Numbered from the stretch's first letter, positions 46,199 to 55,249 are shown. The stretch: 64,000 nucleotides of DNA from Bradyrhizobium sp. B124 (GCF_038967635.1 NZ_CP152413.1:6018001-6082000); one strand, 5' to 3'. Translations and numbers: made by a program. Notes: generated by a model not told the origin, from the letters alone.

Positions 46199-46396
46199 AT
46201 GCAGAACAGCCTTCCCAACCCGCGCAGGTCCCCCGAGCAACGCCTTGCGGATGAATCGATCCGCCTCCGCGGCGAAGCCCGTGTCATGCCTCCCGGCGTC
46301 GCACGCGACCGCCTGATCCGCATGGCCCGCCAGGCCGAGACCGCCTCGCACATCAACGCGTGGGTGATGTCGCCGGGGCTGCGCTCGCCGAAGTGA
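46199..46396 (+). CDS. Small conserved-type basic protein of unknown function
   Basis: 65 residues from the ATG at 46199, chosen because GGAG lies 7 bases upstream; an in-frame ATG at 46181 is the alternative. The sequence is helical and charged: SPEQRLADESIRLRGEA, PPGVARDRLIRMARQAETAS and a WVMSPGL ending. I recall similar short proteins as multi-copy orphans in Bradyrhizobium, but I cannot confirm this here. Lies between two direct repeats. Confidence 0.6.
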   Translation: MQNSLPNPRRSPEQRLADESIRLRGEARVMPPGVARDRLIRMARQAETASHINAWVMSPGLRSPK

Positions 46397-46447
46397 GACG
46401 GGCGATGGCGCGATGCGTCTCGTCCTCGCAGCGCGTCACGACCTGGA

Positions 46448-46583
46448 GCGCTCGTCTCGCGCGCTTCTCGCGTCCACTGCATCCTGCACCCAACGTCCGT
46501 GACGATCGCGATACGCCCCTCTCAGAGGAGGCGGGTCGCGCTGCTTGTAATGCTGAGTTGGTGTCTGGGAATAGGAATATTTT
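46448..46583. repeat. Direct repeat, family G copy 2
   Basis: 136 bases, direct copy of 45701-45838, ending GGAATATTTTCG. It marks the left edge of the low-GC gene that follows. Confidence 0.85.
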
Positions 46584-46745
46584 CGTAGCGGACGCTGGAC
46601 GGGCGGTGTCGCCTTGAAAAGGCCGGCCGCTTAAGCCGAAAGTTGCTCTCGATCTCTCTAGGCTTCTTCGGAAGTTGTTGGTATCTAAGGAAAGTTTTGC
46701 TCTACCTTAGGTATATTCATTGTTCCGATTTGGCCAAGTAGCCGT

Positions 46746-48200
46746 ATGACCGCCCCAGACACGGTGCTCGATAAGATTGATCCGGGCGATGAAGTAGCGC
46801 AGCGATTTTTCTATCAGCACTGCTACGCCGCCATAAATGCGATCCGCCTTATCACCGATCCGGAGGGTGTTGCAGAGGTTATATGTGAAAATCACGAAGA
46901 CATCTTGATCAAGCGGCCGCAGGGTAGCTTCGTGGGAATGCAAATTAAGACGCGTGCACTAAATCAGCCATCCTTCAAATCCAGCGATGCTCAGGTCAAA
47001 ACTGCTCTCGTAGGATTCTGTCTGCTTGATAGGACATTTCCGAGTGCGTTCGATGCGTTCGATCTCACAACGAACCATACGTTCTGGAACGATGCAGATT
47101 CGAGTGCCAACTTGCACTGGTTGCTTAGCAGCATACAAGCAAGAGGGGGTGTAAGGGGGCTTCGAAGCAACAACCCACTTCGGCTGTTTGTGGAGGGGAT
47201 TGCTGACGCTGCCGGGCTGAGCTCGACCGAAGTCTCGGGTACACTTCTCAAGACAACTCTGAGAGGACACGGGTCCGACATTTATTCGATCCGCGCTCAT
47301 GTGCGGGAGGCTCTGTCAGAATGTCCGGGTGTTAGCGGCCTGCCATATCTTACAGTGGCTCAGATTGCTGATGCGATAATCGCGTTGGCGCGTGACGCTT
47401 CCACGAAGACGCTGAAGGGAACATTGGCCGACCTATACGCGCCCGGCACCGATCTTGCGAAATTGATCGATGATCAAACCCTTGCGGGCAAGTGCATTTC
47501 AAAAGCCGACATCGTCGCAATAATCGATCAGTTCAAGAGCGGTGGTGCCGCTTACGAAGATAGGCTTTCGTTTTTCCACGGCGAGATGTCTACGGGGAAG
47601 TCAACGATTGCCGAGTTGATCGACTATTGCTTAGGCGGAGCATTGCAAAAAACACCAGCAATACAAAGTGAGTTAGTTGGAGTTCAGCTTCAAGCTGCCG
47701 TCGGCAATTCAGAATTACTAATTGAGAGAAACCCAAGCACAAGTACGACGGTTGAGCTAACGTGGGAGGCTGGCGGTGATTATGGACGAGAAAATCTTCC
47801 ACTCGCGGCAGGGCAGCAGCCAATCATCGGTGACGATATCTACAACTATAGCGACTTTCTGTTGCGTCAGCTGGGGTCGCCGCTTCTAAAAGTGAGAAAA
47901 CGGAAAGGGGATCCAGAATCTGATCTTCAGAGGCTCGGCTTCCGTGACTTCTACAAGTTCTGTTATCTGGATCAGCCCGATCTGGACTCAAGTTTCTTCT
48001 TGTTAGAACAGCCTATCCAAGATTTCCAGGAGGAGCTTCACCAGCCGGCTAGCAGCTATGAGAAGTCCCAGGATCTCTCGAATAAGGCGCGCCCGACGTG
48101 CGAATTTCTTCGACATACGGACAACTCCAATACTCTGCCCGTCAGCTACCTGCGATGCCACAACTGGAATCGCCAACCGAGAGAGACCTATTCAACATAA
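46746..48200 (+). CDS. Composite DUF4297-like nuclease / DUF3732-like ATPase, probably truncated
   Basis: 484 residues, base composition near 50% GC by eye against about 65% around it. The N-terminal part looks like a DUF4297/Cap4-type nuclease domain: GDEVAQRFFYQHCYAA, then a PD-(D/E)xK-like set Glu51-Asp52 ... Gln66-x-Lys68. From about residue 272 a second module begins, YEDRLSFFHGEMSTGKSTIA (Walker A 279-287) then LIDYCLGG, and later FRDFYKFCYLDQPDLDSSFF, which recalls SMC-like DUF3732 ATPases. Those are much longer with coiled coils, so this one is cut off; the last 55 or so residues read like frame-shifted filler. Probably a decayed defence gene. Family names are from memory. Confidence 0.6.
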   Translation: MTAPDTVLDKIDPGDEVAQRFFYQHCYAAINAIRLITDPEGVAEVICENHEDILIKRPQGSFVGMQIKTRALNQPSFKSSDAQVKTALVGFCLLDRTFPSAFDAFDLTTNHTFWNDADSSANLHWLLSSIQARGGVRGLRSNNPLRLFVEGIADAAGLSSTEVSGTLLKTTLRGHGSDIYSIRAHVREALSECPGVSGLPYLTVAQIADAIIALARDASTKTLKGTLADLYAPGTDLAKLIDDQTLAGKCISKADIVAIIDQFKSGGAAYEDRLSFFHGEMSTGKSTIAELIDYCLGGALQKTPAIQSELVGVQLQAAVGNSELLIERNPSTSTTVELTWEAGGDYGRENLPLAAGQQPIIGDDIYNYSDFLLRQLGSPLLKVRKRKGDPESDLQRLGFRDFYKFCYLDQPDLDSSFFLLEQPIQDFQEELHQPASSYEKSQDLSNKARPTCEFLRHTDNSNTLPVSYLRCHNWNRQPRETYST

Positions 48201-48360
48201 GCAATCAAAAGGCGTGCAAGCGTTCCCAAAGGTAAGCGTGCAGCCACGCGAAGCAGGTCATTGCTAACGAGCTAATCAAAGATGGTGTGTGGCGATCGGG
48301 TTGCAAGGCGCCCTTGAGCGCTAGGCCCCTTGCCATCCAGATCGCTCGCCCCAAAACGAA

Positions 48361-48387
48361 AACGGCCGGGTCATCGACCCGGCCGTT
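48361..48387 (-). terminator. Intrinsic terminator of rpmB
   Basis: Perfect 12-base stem AACGGCCGGGTC / GACCCGGCCGTT with a 3-base loop; on the minus strand it is followed by TTCGTTTTGG. It lies 37 bases after the rpmB stop. Confidence 0.8.
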
Positions 48388-48423
48388 CAAAACTCTCTCC
48401 GCGAATTCCGCGTTCGGTTGAGC

Positions 48424-48732
48424 TCAGCTCGCCTTCTTCACGAACACCGGCTTGCCGACCTTCTTCTCGATCGCGCGCTTGAGATCGAGTGCGCGGGGCG
48501 ACAGCACCTCGGCCTTGGCCTTGAGCAGGTAGGCGTCGAGGCCGCCATTGTGGTCGACGCTCTTCAGCGCATTGGTCGAGACGCGCAGGCGCACGTTGCG
48601 GCCGAGCGCGTCCGAGATGAAGGTCACGTTGGCCAGGTTCGGCAGGAAGCGCCGCTTGGTCTTGATGTTGGAGTGGCTCACCTTGTGGCCCGTCTGGGGG
48701 CCCTTGGCCGTCAGTTCGCAGCGCCGGGACAT
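48424..48732 (-). CDS. rpmB: 50S ribosomal protein L28
   Basis: 102 residues from the ATG at 48732. Starts [20 protein letters not shown] and continues [30 protein letters not shown], typical of alphaproteobacterial L28, including the C-terminal extension to [13 protein letters not shown]. Monocistronic, with a strong hairpin downstream. The upstream frame to 48918 is rejected. Confidence 0.97.
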   Translation of the reverse strand: MSRRCELTAKGPQTGHKVSHSNIKTKRRFLPNLANVTFISDALGRNVRLRVSTNALKSVDHNGGLDAYLLKAKAEVLSPRALDLKRAIEKKVGKPVFVKKAS

Positions 48733-49063
48733 TACCAAAATCCTTATTGCATCCCCGCTTCGGGCGGCACGTGCGATCACGCGGCCCGCGCGGGGGTTTT
48801 GAATTCGCGTCCATTTTCCAGGAACCGCGGGTGTATAGGGGGAGAATACCCAAGCGTCAAGATTATATCGCCGCATGGACGTCACAGGAAATGGCGGTTC
48901 ATAAGCGCTACCAGCCACTTAACGGCGGATATCGCAACCATATAAAGGGCGTATTCGGCTGCAAGTCTTGGTTCCATAACAGACGCGCACGTTGTCCGGC
49001 CGAATTGAAGGACCAGATGGGCAACGAACAGAGCGCCGATAGCAGGACCGTCAGGTAGGTTAA

Positions 49064-49915
49064 GTGACCACCGCCATTGCCTTTTTGCCCCCGCTCGGCC
49101 GGCTCATCGGCCTGTGCGCCGGTGCCCTCTTGCTGTTTTGCGCCGAGCGCGCGAGCGCGCAAGGGCGGCTCGACGCCCAGTATGAGGCGACGCTCGCCGG
49201 TATCCCGGTCGGCAAGGGCACCTGGACCATCGAAATCGGCGACGACACCTTCTCGGCCTCGGCCCAGGGCGGCACCGCGGGCCTCCTGAAGGCGTTCTCC
49301 GGCGGCAGCGGCGGGGGCGCCTCGCAGGGCCGCGTCGTCAACGGCGCGCTGGTCGCCTCCTCCTACACCGCGACCACCACCACCTCGAAGAAGTCGGAGA
49401 CGATCCGGATGGTGCTGGCGGGTGGCGGCATCAAGGAATCCACGATCGAGCCGGAGCCGCCGGTCGATGCCGACCGCCTGCCGGTCTCCGAGGCGCAGAA
49501 GAAGAACGTGTTCGACCCGATGACCGGCTCGTTCCTGCGCGCGCCCGGCAATGCCGAATTGATGAGCCCGGATGTCTGCCGCACCGGCGCCGGCGTGTTC
49601 GACGGCCGCATGCGCTACGACCTCAAGCTCGATTTCAAGCGGGTCGAGATCGTCAAAGCCGAGCGCGGCTATCACGGCCCGGCGCTGGTCTGCGCGCTCT
49701 ATTTCGTGCCTGTTTCGGGCTACATCCCGGATCGTCCTGTCATCAAATATCTCGCCGCCCAGCGCAACATCGAGATCGCCTTCGTGCCGATCGCGGGCAC
49801 CCGCCTTCTGGTGCCGTTCCGCATGACGATCCCGACCCCGCTCGGCCAGGCCATGCTGGAAGCCACCTCGTTCGTCACCACAGCCGCGCCGCCGCGCGTG
49901 GCGAAGACGCAGTAG
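49064..49915 (+). CDS. DUF3108 family exported protein
   Basis: 283 residues from a GTG. Signal peptide about residues 1-33 (IGLCAGALLLFCAERASAQG). The mature beta-rich domain (RLDAQYEATLAGIPVGKGTW, MRYDLKLDFKRVEIV, CALYFVPVSGYIPDR, IAFVPIAGTRLLVPFRM) fits DUF3108, which resembles periplasmic lipoprotein-binding or lipid-handling beta folds. Function not established. Divergent from rpmB. Confidence 0.85.
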   Translation: MTTAIAFLPPLGRLIGLCAGALLLFCAERASAQGRLDAQYEATLAGIPVGKGTWTIEIGDDTFSASAQGGTAGLLKAFSGGSGGGASQGRVVNGALVASSYTATTTTSKKSETIRMVLAGGGIKESTIEPEPPVDADRLPVSEAQKKNVFDPMTGSFLRAPGNAELMSPDVCRTGAGVFDGRMRYDLKLDFKRVEIVKAERGYHGPALVCALYFVPVSGYIPDRPVIKYLAAQRNIEIAFVPIAGTRLLVPFRMTIPTPLGQAMLEATSFVTTAAPPRVAKTQ

Positions 49916-49938
49916 GGGCCGGGGGCTACGCTGCTCGA

Positions 49939-50040
49939 CCGTCACCCTGAGGTGCGAGCGGAGCGAGCCTCGAAGGGCGACGCCACTAGCCGGGCCGCGC
50001 ATCCTTCGAGGCTCGCTGCGCTCGCACCTCAGGATGACGG
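49939..50040. repeat. Dispersed inverted repeat, family C copy 2
   Basis: Begins CCGTCACCCTGAGGTGCGAG and ends CTCGCACCTCAGGATGACGG, with GCCTCGAAGG and CCTTCGAGGC inside; nearly perfect over 40 bases of arm. Follows the DUF3108 gene. The 333 bases from 50041 to 50373 hold nothing I can support. Confidence 0.9.
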
Positions 50041-50373
50041 GTCTGAAAGGGATGGCGGCCCTGCGGAATGCAACAAACGTCACCGGAATCCAGTTGACTC
50101 TTGCCCGCTTCTGATTCGACTCGGTCGCCCCTGGAATTTAAGGAATTCAGTCCGCATATCCCATGCTTGTGGAGCCCTCTCAAACTTGATCTAGTGCCGC
50201 CGCCGTCAGCCTGCCCGAGATGTTGCGGTGAACGTTTCAGGTCTGGAATGGAGTCACCGATTCGGGCGCGATTCGTTCCGGAGTCGTTCCGAAGCTTAAG
50301 GGCGGCGCAGAAAGCGTCGCATTGTGAGACAGATTTTGCGAAACACGCTGCCAATGCGAAACATGCAGCCAGA

Positions 50374-50547
50374 CCGTCACCCTGAGGAGGCCGCGGAGCG
50401 GCCGTCTCGAAGGGCGACAGCCCCGCTCCGTCCGCGAGAGGAACGTCCGATCAAAGCGCGCGGATAGATCTCGGCCGTGCATCCTTCGAGGCTCGCTACG
50501 CTCGCACCTCCAGCGACAAAGGCGAAGCCTTTGCGCGGGGATGACGG
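50374..50547. repeat. Dispersed inverted repeat, family C copy 3, interrupted
   Basis: Begins CCGTCACCCTGAGGAGGCCG, passes CGTCTCGAAGGGCGAC, and ends with GCATCCTTCGAGGCTCG, CTCGCACCTCCAGCGACAAA and GATGACGGG. The right arm carries an extra segment (about 50510-50540), so this is a longer or composite copy. Its end supplies an ATG at 50541 in frame with the helicase gene, which I treat as spurious. Confidence 0.8.
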
Positions 50548-50588
50548 GACAGGGAGCGCCCCAACAATTCAAGAAACACCTGCAAAAT

Positions 50589-53500
50589 ATGGCTTTCTCA
50601 ACTTCGTTCGGAAATGACCGCGTGCCCGGCGCAGGCGTCACTGCGGTGCTGGGGCCGACCAACACCGGCAAGACGCATCTCGCGATCGAGCGCATGCTGG
50701 CGCATTCGTCCGGCTTGATCGGGCTGCCGCTGCGGCTGCTCGCGCGCGAGGTCTACAACAAGATCGCAGCTCGCGCCGGCGTCGACAATGTCGCGCTGAT
50801 CACCGGCGAGGAGAAGATCAAGCCGAAGGCGCCGCGCTTCTGGGTCTCGACCGTGGAAGCGATGCCGCGCGATCTCGATGTCTCGTTCCTCGCGGTCGAC
50901 GAGATCCAGATCGCCGCCGATCTCGAGCGCGGGCACGTGTTTACCGATCGCATGCTCAACCGCCGCGGCCGCGACGAGACGCTGCTGCTGGGCGCCGCCA
51001 CAATGCGGCCGATCATCGAGCGGCTGTTGCCCGGCGCCTCGATCGTCACGCGGCCGAGGCTCTCGCAGCTCGAATTCGCCGGCGACCGCAAGATCACGCG
51101 GCAGCCGCGGCGAACCGCGATCGTCGCGTTCTCCGCCGATGAGGTCTACGCGATCGCCGAGCTGATCCGCCGCCAGCATGGCGGCGCGGCCGTGGTGCTG
51201 GGCTCGCTCTCGCCCCGCACACGCAATGCGCAGGTCGAGATGTTCCAGAACGGCGATGTCGATTATCTCGTCGCCACCGACGCGGTCGGCATGGGGCTCA
51301 ATCTCGACGTCGATCACGTCGCCTTCGCCTCCGACCGCAAATATGACGGCTATCAGTTCCGCCGGCTGACGCCGGCCGAATTCGCGCAGATCGCGGGCCG
51401 CGCCGGGCGCGCCACGCGCAACGGCACCTTCGGCACGACGGGCCGCTGCGCGCCGTTCGAGCCGGAGCTCGTCAACGCGCTGCAGAACCACACCTTCGAC
51501 AGCGTCAAGATGCTGCAATGGCGCAACGCCAGGCTCGATTTCGCCTCGCTCGGCGCGTTGCAGGTGTCGCTGGCGCTGACGCCCAATCATGAGGCACTGA
51601 CGCGGGCCCCGGTGGCCGAGGATCTGCGGGTGCTCGAACATGTCGCACGCGACGCCGAGGTGCGCGAATTCGCGCATGGGCCGGCCGCGGTGGAGCGGCT
51701 GTGGGAGGCCTGCCAGGTTCCGGACTACCGAAAGCTGGCGCCGGCCGCCCATGCCGAACTCGTGACCACGCTGTATGGCTTCCTGATGCAAAAGGGGCGT
51801 ATCCCTGACGCATGGTTTGCCGCCCAGGTCGACCAGGCCAACCGGACCGACGGCGATATCGACACGCTATCGGGCCGGATCGCGCAGATCCGGACCTGGA
51901 CCTTCGTTGCCAACCGGCCCGACTGGCTCTACGACCCGGACCACTGGCAGGGGATCACGCGCGAGCTCGAAAATAAATTGTCCGATGCGCTGCATGAACG
52001 GCTCACGGAGCGTTTCGTTGACAGGCGGACCAGTGTATTGATGCGCCGCCTGCGGGAGAACTCAGTTTTGAATACGGAAATTGGCAAGACCGGTGAAGTG
52101 ATCGTGGAAGGCCACGCGATTGGCCGGCTCGATGGTTTCACCTTCGCACCTGATGCGGCCGAGGCCGGCAGCGACGCCAAGGCGCTGCAAGCCGCCGCCC
52201 AGCAGGTGCTGGCGCGCGAGATCGATACGCGTGCCGAGAAACTGGGCGCCGCTCCCGACGAGCAGTTCGTGCTGACCTCCGACGGCACCATCCGCTGGAC
52301 CGGCGATGCGGTGGCCAAGCTGGTGGCCGCCGACGACGCGCTGCATCCGCGACTGCGGATCATCTCCGACGAGCGGCTGACCGGCGCCTCGCGCGAGGCC
52401 GTGCAGACCCGGCTCGATCTCTGGCTCAAGACGCATATCGAAAAGCTGCTCGGGCCGCTGTTCGAACTGTCCAAGGCCGAGGATATCCAGGGCATCGCCC
52501 GCGGCATCGCCTTCCAGCTCGTCGAGGCGCTCGGCGTGCTCGAGCGCAGCAAGATCGCCGCCGAGATGAAGGATCTCGACCAGCCCTCGCGCGCCGCGCT
52601 GCGCAAATATGGCGTGCGCTTCGGTGCCTATCACATCTATTTCCCGCAGCTGCTCAAGCCTGCGGCGCGCTCGCTGGCCTCGCTGCTGTGGGCCGAGAAG
52701 CAGAGCAATGTCGACATGGGCGCGCTGTCGAATGTGCAGCATCTCGCCTCCAGCGGCCGCACCTCGTTCCCGGTCGACAAGGCCCTGCCGCGCGACGGCT
52801 ATCGCGTGCTCGGCTATCGCCAGTGCGGCGAGCGCGCGGTGCGCGTCGACATCCTGGAGCGGCTCGCCGATCTGATCCGTCCGGCGCTGGCGTGGCGCGA
52901 GACCTCGCCGGGCGAGAAGCCCGCCGGCGCGTTCGACGGCCGCGGCTTTGTCGTCACCCAGGCGATGACTTCGCTGACCGGCTCCGCCGGTGAGGACTTT
53001 GCCTCGATCCTGCGCGCGCTCGGCTACCGCATGGACCGCCGTCCGCCGCTGCCGCCGAAGGCTGTCGAGGTTGCGCCGGTCGAGACCGCCGAGACCGTCG
53101 CCGCGGAGGCGCCGCCGGCTGAGGCGACATCTGATGCCGCCGCAGATGCGCCCGTCGATGCCGCCGCTGAGGTGGTGGCCGATGCGCCGGAGGCTGCCGC
53201 TGCGCCCGAGGCCGAAGCTGCCGTCGACCAGCCGGTATCCGGCGATCCCGCGCCGTCGGCCGCACTGCTGCCCGATGTCGGCTTTGCCGAGGTGGTCGCC
53301 AGCGAAGCGACGCCCGTCGTTATCGAGACCCAGCAGGATGCGGTGGCCGAGCGCGCTGCGCCGGTCGATGAGCCCGCTGTTGCCGAAGCGCCCGCTGCTG
53401 AAGTTGCAGCCGAGCCCGCGCCCGCCGTTGAAGCCGCTGCGGAGACGCTGACTGAAGCCGTTGCCGCAGAGACAGCGTCAGAGCCCACCGCCGAAGCGCC

Positions 53501-54107
53501 CGCGGAGACCGCGAGCGCTGACGCAGCAACCGCCGAGGCCGCTCCCGCGGCCGCGGAGACGCCGGCCGAGCCGCAAATGGTCGAAGTCTGGCGTCCCGGT
53601 GGTCGCTCCGACGAGCGCCGTCCGCATCATCGCGGCCACGACCGCAACCGCGGCCGTCATCAGAACAAGCCCGCCGAGGGCGCGCAGGCCGCTGAGGGCG
53701 GCGGCGAGGGCGAGAAGCGCGAGCATCATCGCCGGCCGCGTCGTCACCAGGACTTCCGCGTTCCGCGCCCAGCCGCGCCCGCTGACGGCGCTGCGCCGGT
53801 CGCTGCCGCGCCTGCCGATGGCGCGCCGCGCGAGGACAAGGGCCAGCGCCGCGAGCGCTTCGAGGGCAAGGGTCGCGATGAGCGTCGCCGCGACAACAAG
53901 TTCGGCGGCGGAGATCGCAAGGGCGGCGATCGTGACCGCGGCGGCCGCGATTTCGGCAAGGGCGGTCGCGACAAGCGCGAGGGCGGCCCGTCGCATCGGC
54001 CCTACGCGTCGAGCGCGCCGCGCGAGCGCGACCGTCCGATCGATCCGAACTCGCCGTTCGCCAAGCTCGCTGCCCTGAAGGAGCAGCTCGCCGGCCGGAA
54101 GGAATAA
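50589..54107 (+). CDS. Suv3-like RNA helicase with long disordered C-terminal tail
   Basis: 1172 residues from the ATG at 50589; the in-frame ATG at 50541 lies in a repeat. The SF2 core resembles mitochondrial Suv3: Walker A LGPTNTGKTHLA near residues 20-30, LPLRLLAREVYNK, DEIQ box AVDEIQIA near 103, and motif VI QIAGRAGRATRNG near 268. A helical Suv3-type C-domain continues to about 820. The last 350 residues are low complexity: an Ala/Glu/Pro-rich part, then an Arg/Gly/Asp-rich basic part (HHRGHDRNRGRHQ, RDRGGRDFGKGGRD) suited to RNA binding. Expected role in RNA degradation or remodelling, perhaps with PNPase. Confidence 0.88.
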   Translation: MAFSTSFGNDRVPGAGVTAVLGPTNTGKTHLAIERMLAHSSGLIGLPLRLLAREVYNKIAARAGVDNVALITGEEKIKPKAPRFWVSTVEAMPRDLDVSFLAVDEIQIAADLERGHVFTDRMLNRRGRDETLLLGAATMRPIIERLLPGASIVTRPRLSQLEFAGDRKITRQPRRTAIVAFSADEVYAIAELIRRQHGGAAVVLGSLSPRTRNAQVEMFQNGDVDYLVATDAVGMGLNLDVDHVAFASDRKYDGYQFRRLTPAEFAQIAGRAGRATRNGTFGTTGRCAPFEPELVNALQNHTFDSVKMLQWRNARLDFASLGALQVSLALTPNHEALTRAPVAEDLRVLEHVARDAEVREFAHGPAAVERLWEACQVPDYRKLAPAAHAELVTTLYGFLMQKGRIPDAWFAAQVDQANRTDGDIDTLSGRIAQIRTWTFVANRPDWLYDPDHWQGITRELENKLSDALHERLTERFVDRRTSVLMRRLRENSVLNTEIGKTGEVIVEGHAIGRLDGFTFAPDAAEAGSDAKALQAAAQQVLAREIDTRAEKLGAAPDEQFVLTSDGTIRWTGDAVAKLVAADDALHPRLRIISDERLTGASREAVQTRLDLWLKTHIEKLLGPLFELSKAEDIQGIARGIAFQLVEALGVLERSKIAAEMKDLDQPSRAALRKYGVRFGAYHIYFPQLLKPAARSLASLLWAEKQSNVDMGALSNVQHLASSGRTSFPVDKALPRDGYRVLGYRQCGERAVRVDILERLADLIRPALAWRETSPGEKPAGAFDGRGFVVTQAMTSLTGSAGEDFASILRALGYRMDRRPPLPPKAVEVAPVETAETVAAEAPPAEATSDAAADAPVDAAAEVVADAPEAAAAPEAEAAVDQPVSGDPAPSAALLPDVGFAEVVASEATPVVIETQQDAVAERAAPVDEPAVAEAPAAEVAAEPAPAVEAAAETLTEAVAAETASEPTAEAPAETASADAATAEAAPAAAETPAEPQMVEVWRPGGRSDERRPHHRGHDRNRGRHQNKPAEGAQAAEGGGEGEKREHHRRPRRHQDFRVPRPAAPADGAAPVAAAPADGAPREDKGQRRERFEGKGRDERRRDNKFGGGDRKGGDRDRGGRDFGKGGRDKREGGPSHRPYASSAPRERDRPIDPNSPFAKLAALKEQLAGRKE

Positions 54108-54152
54108 TCCAACCCTTGGTGCTAGTTCTTGGTCTAGTTCTTGGTCTGACGC

Positions 54153-54437
54153 TTGGACAGACAGCGGCTCGACAAATGGCTGTGGCACGCGCGCCTGGTG
54201 AAGGCCCGCACCAGCGCGGCTGAACTCGTCGCATCAGGTCATGTTCGTATCAACGGCACGCGCGAGAAATCGCCGGGCCATGCCGTGAAGGCGGGCGACG
54301 TCATCACCGTCGCGCTCGACAACAGCGTCCGCGTGCTGAAGGTCACGGGCTTCGCCGAGCGGCGCGGCGATGCGCGTTCGGCGCGCGTGCTGTACCAGGA
54401 TTTGCAGGCCGGCAATTTGCAAGCCGGTAAGGAGTAG
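54153..54437 (+). CDS. S4-domain RNA-binding protein (Hsp15-like)
   Basis: 94 residues from a TTG. The S4 fold is evident in QRLDKWLWHARLVKARTSAA, then VASGHVRINGTREKSPGHAV and GDVITVALDN. Hsp15-like proteins bind stalled 50S subunits carrying peptidyl-tRNA. Same strand, 45 bases after the helicase gene, giving an RNA-handling pair. The TTG start is accepted because no ATG or GTG precedes the S4 motif. Confidence 0.88.
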   Translation: MDRQRLDKWLWHARLVKARTSAAELVASGHVRINGTREKSPGHAVKAGDVITVALDNSVRVLKVTGFAERRGDARSARVLYQDLQAGNLQAGKE

Positions 54438-54462
54438 TTATCTAGCGCTTGCTATCTCAATT

Positions 54463-54512
54463 GAGCATGATCCGGAAAAGTGGGGTCCGGTTTTCCGATC
54501 AGGATCATGCTC
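54463..54512. repeat. Dispersed 50-base inverted repeat, family E
   Basis: Arms GAGCATGATCC (54463-54473) and GGATCATGCTC (54502-54512), with GGAAAA and TTTTCC inside. Short palindromic elements of this design recur in Hyphomicrobiales intergenic DNA (recalled, not searched). It may also act as a transcript 3' end for the S4 gene. Confidence 0.75.
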
Positions 54513-54632
54513 CAAATAAAATCGGTGGCAGGGTCGTGAGAATACTGGCGTTTTTCGGGTGCGGCTTCCCTTGCGGCCCCGGTATTCCTGCGCTACGCAA
54601 CCCCAGAAAAGTTGATCGTTCCGGAGTTTTGG

Positions 54633-54971
54633 ATGACCTACGTCGTCACTGAAGCCTGCATCAAGTGCAAATATACCGACTGCGTCGAGGTCTGCCCCGT
54701 CGATTGCTTCTACGAGGGCGAGAACATGCTGGTCATCCATCCTGACGAATGCATCGATTGCGGCGTGTGCGAGCCGGAATGCCCGGCTGACGCCATCAAG
54801 CCGGATACCGAGCCGGGGCTGGAGAAGTGGCTCGAGGTCAACACCGAGTATGCCAAGAGCTGGCCGAACATCACCCAGAAGAAGGACTCGCCCGAGGACG
54901 CCAAGGAGTGGGAAGGCAAGGAAGGCAAGTTCGAGAAATATTTTTCTCCGAATCCGGGCAGCGGCGACTGA
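54633..54971 (+). CDS. fdxA: 7Fe-8S ferredoxin
   Basis: 112 residues from the ATG at 54633. N-terminal cysteine pattern [18 protein letters not shown] (a 3Fe-4S plus 4Fe-4S arrangement) and [16 protein letters not shown], followed by the long FdxA-type C-terminal extension ([18 protein letters not shown]). Soluble low-potential electron carrier. A 7-base GC hairpin (55015-55032) follows, without a T-run. Confidence 0.95.
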   Translation: MTYVVTEACIKCKYTDCVEVCPVDCFYEGENMLVIHPDECIDCGVCEPECPADAIKPDTEPGLEKWLEVNTEYAKSWPNITQKKDSPEDAKEWEGKEGKFEKYFSPNPGSGD

Positions 54972-55121
54972 TTCGCTAACGTTCGCAAGCAGCCGTCGGG
55001 ACTACCCCGATAAGGGCGGGCTTGGGCCCGCCGCGGCCCTCCGTTCGGCCGCCGATTTAACCCTAATGACGGACATATGACCTGAGGATGCCCTGTTATG
55101 CCCGGAATCGGGCGTAAACCA

Positions 55122-55149
55122 TTGATTTTTGCGGAAAATGTGCTATATC
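55122..55149 (+). promoter_or_regulatory. Candidate sigma-70-type promoter of carD
   Basis: TTGATT (55122-55127), 16-base spacer, TATATC (55144-55149), in an AT-richer island about 100 bases before the carD GTG. Pattern match by eye only. Confidence 0.4.
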
Positions 55150-55249
55150 TGCACCATTACAGGCCAAGAACCCCCTGCCATGCGTACCTTGTGGCTTCGA
55201 GGTTCCCGCAAACATCGAACAGGGGCGTGGCAGTTTCCGCGCGCAGGCT

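Noticed and set aside
48058..48267. Plus-strand frame continuing past the end of the DUF4297/DUF3732-like gene
   Set aside because: Considered as a frameshifted continuation of the ATPase; it shows no ATPase-family pattern that I can recognise, so I do not claim a specific frameshift.
55015..55032. GC hairpin after fdxA as an intrinsic terminator
   Set aside because: Seven-base GGCGGGC/GCCCGCC stem but no following T-run; not enough to call.
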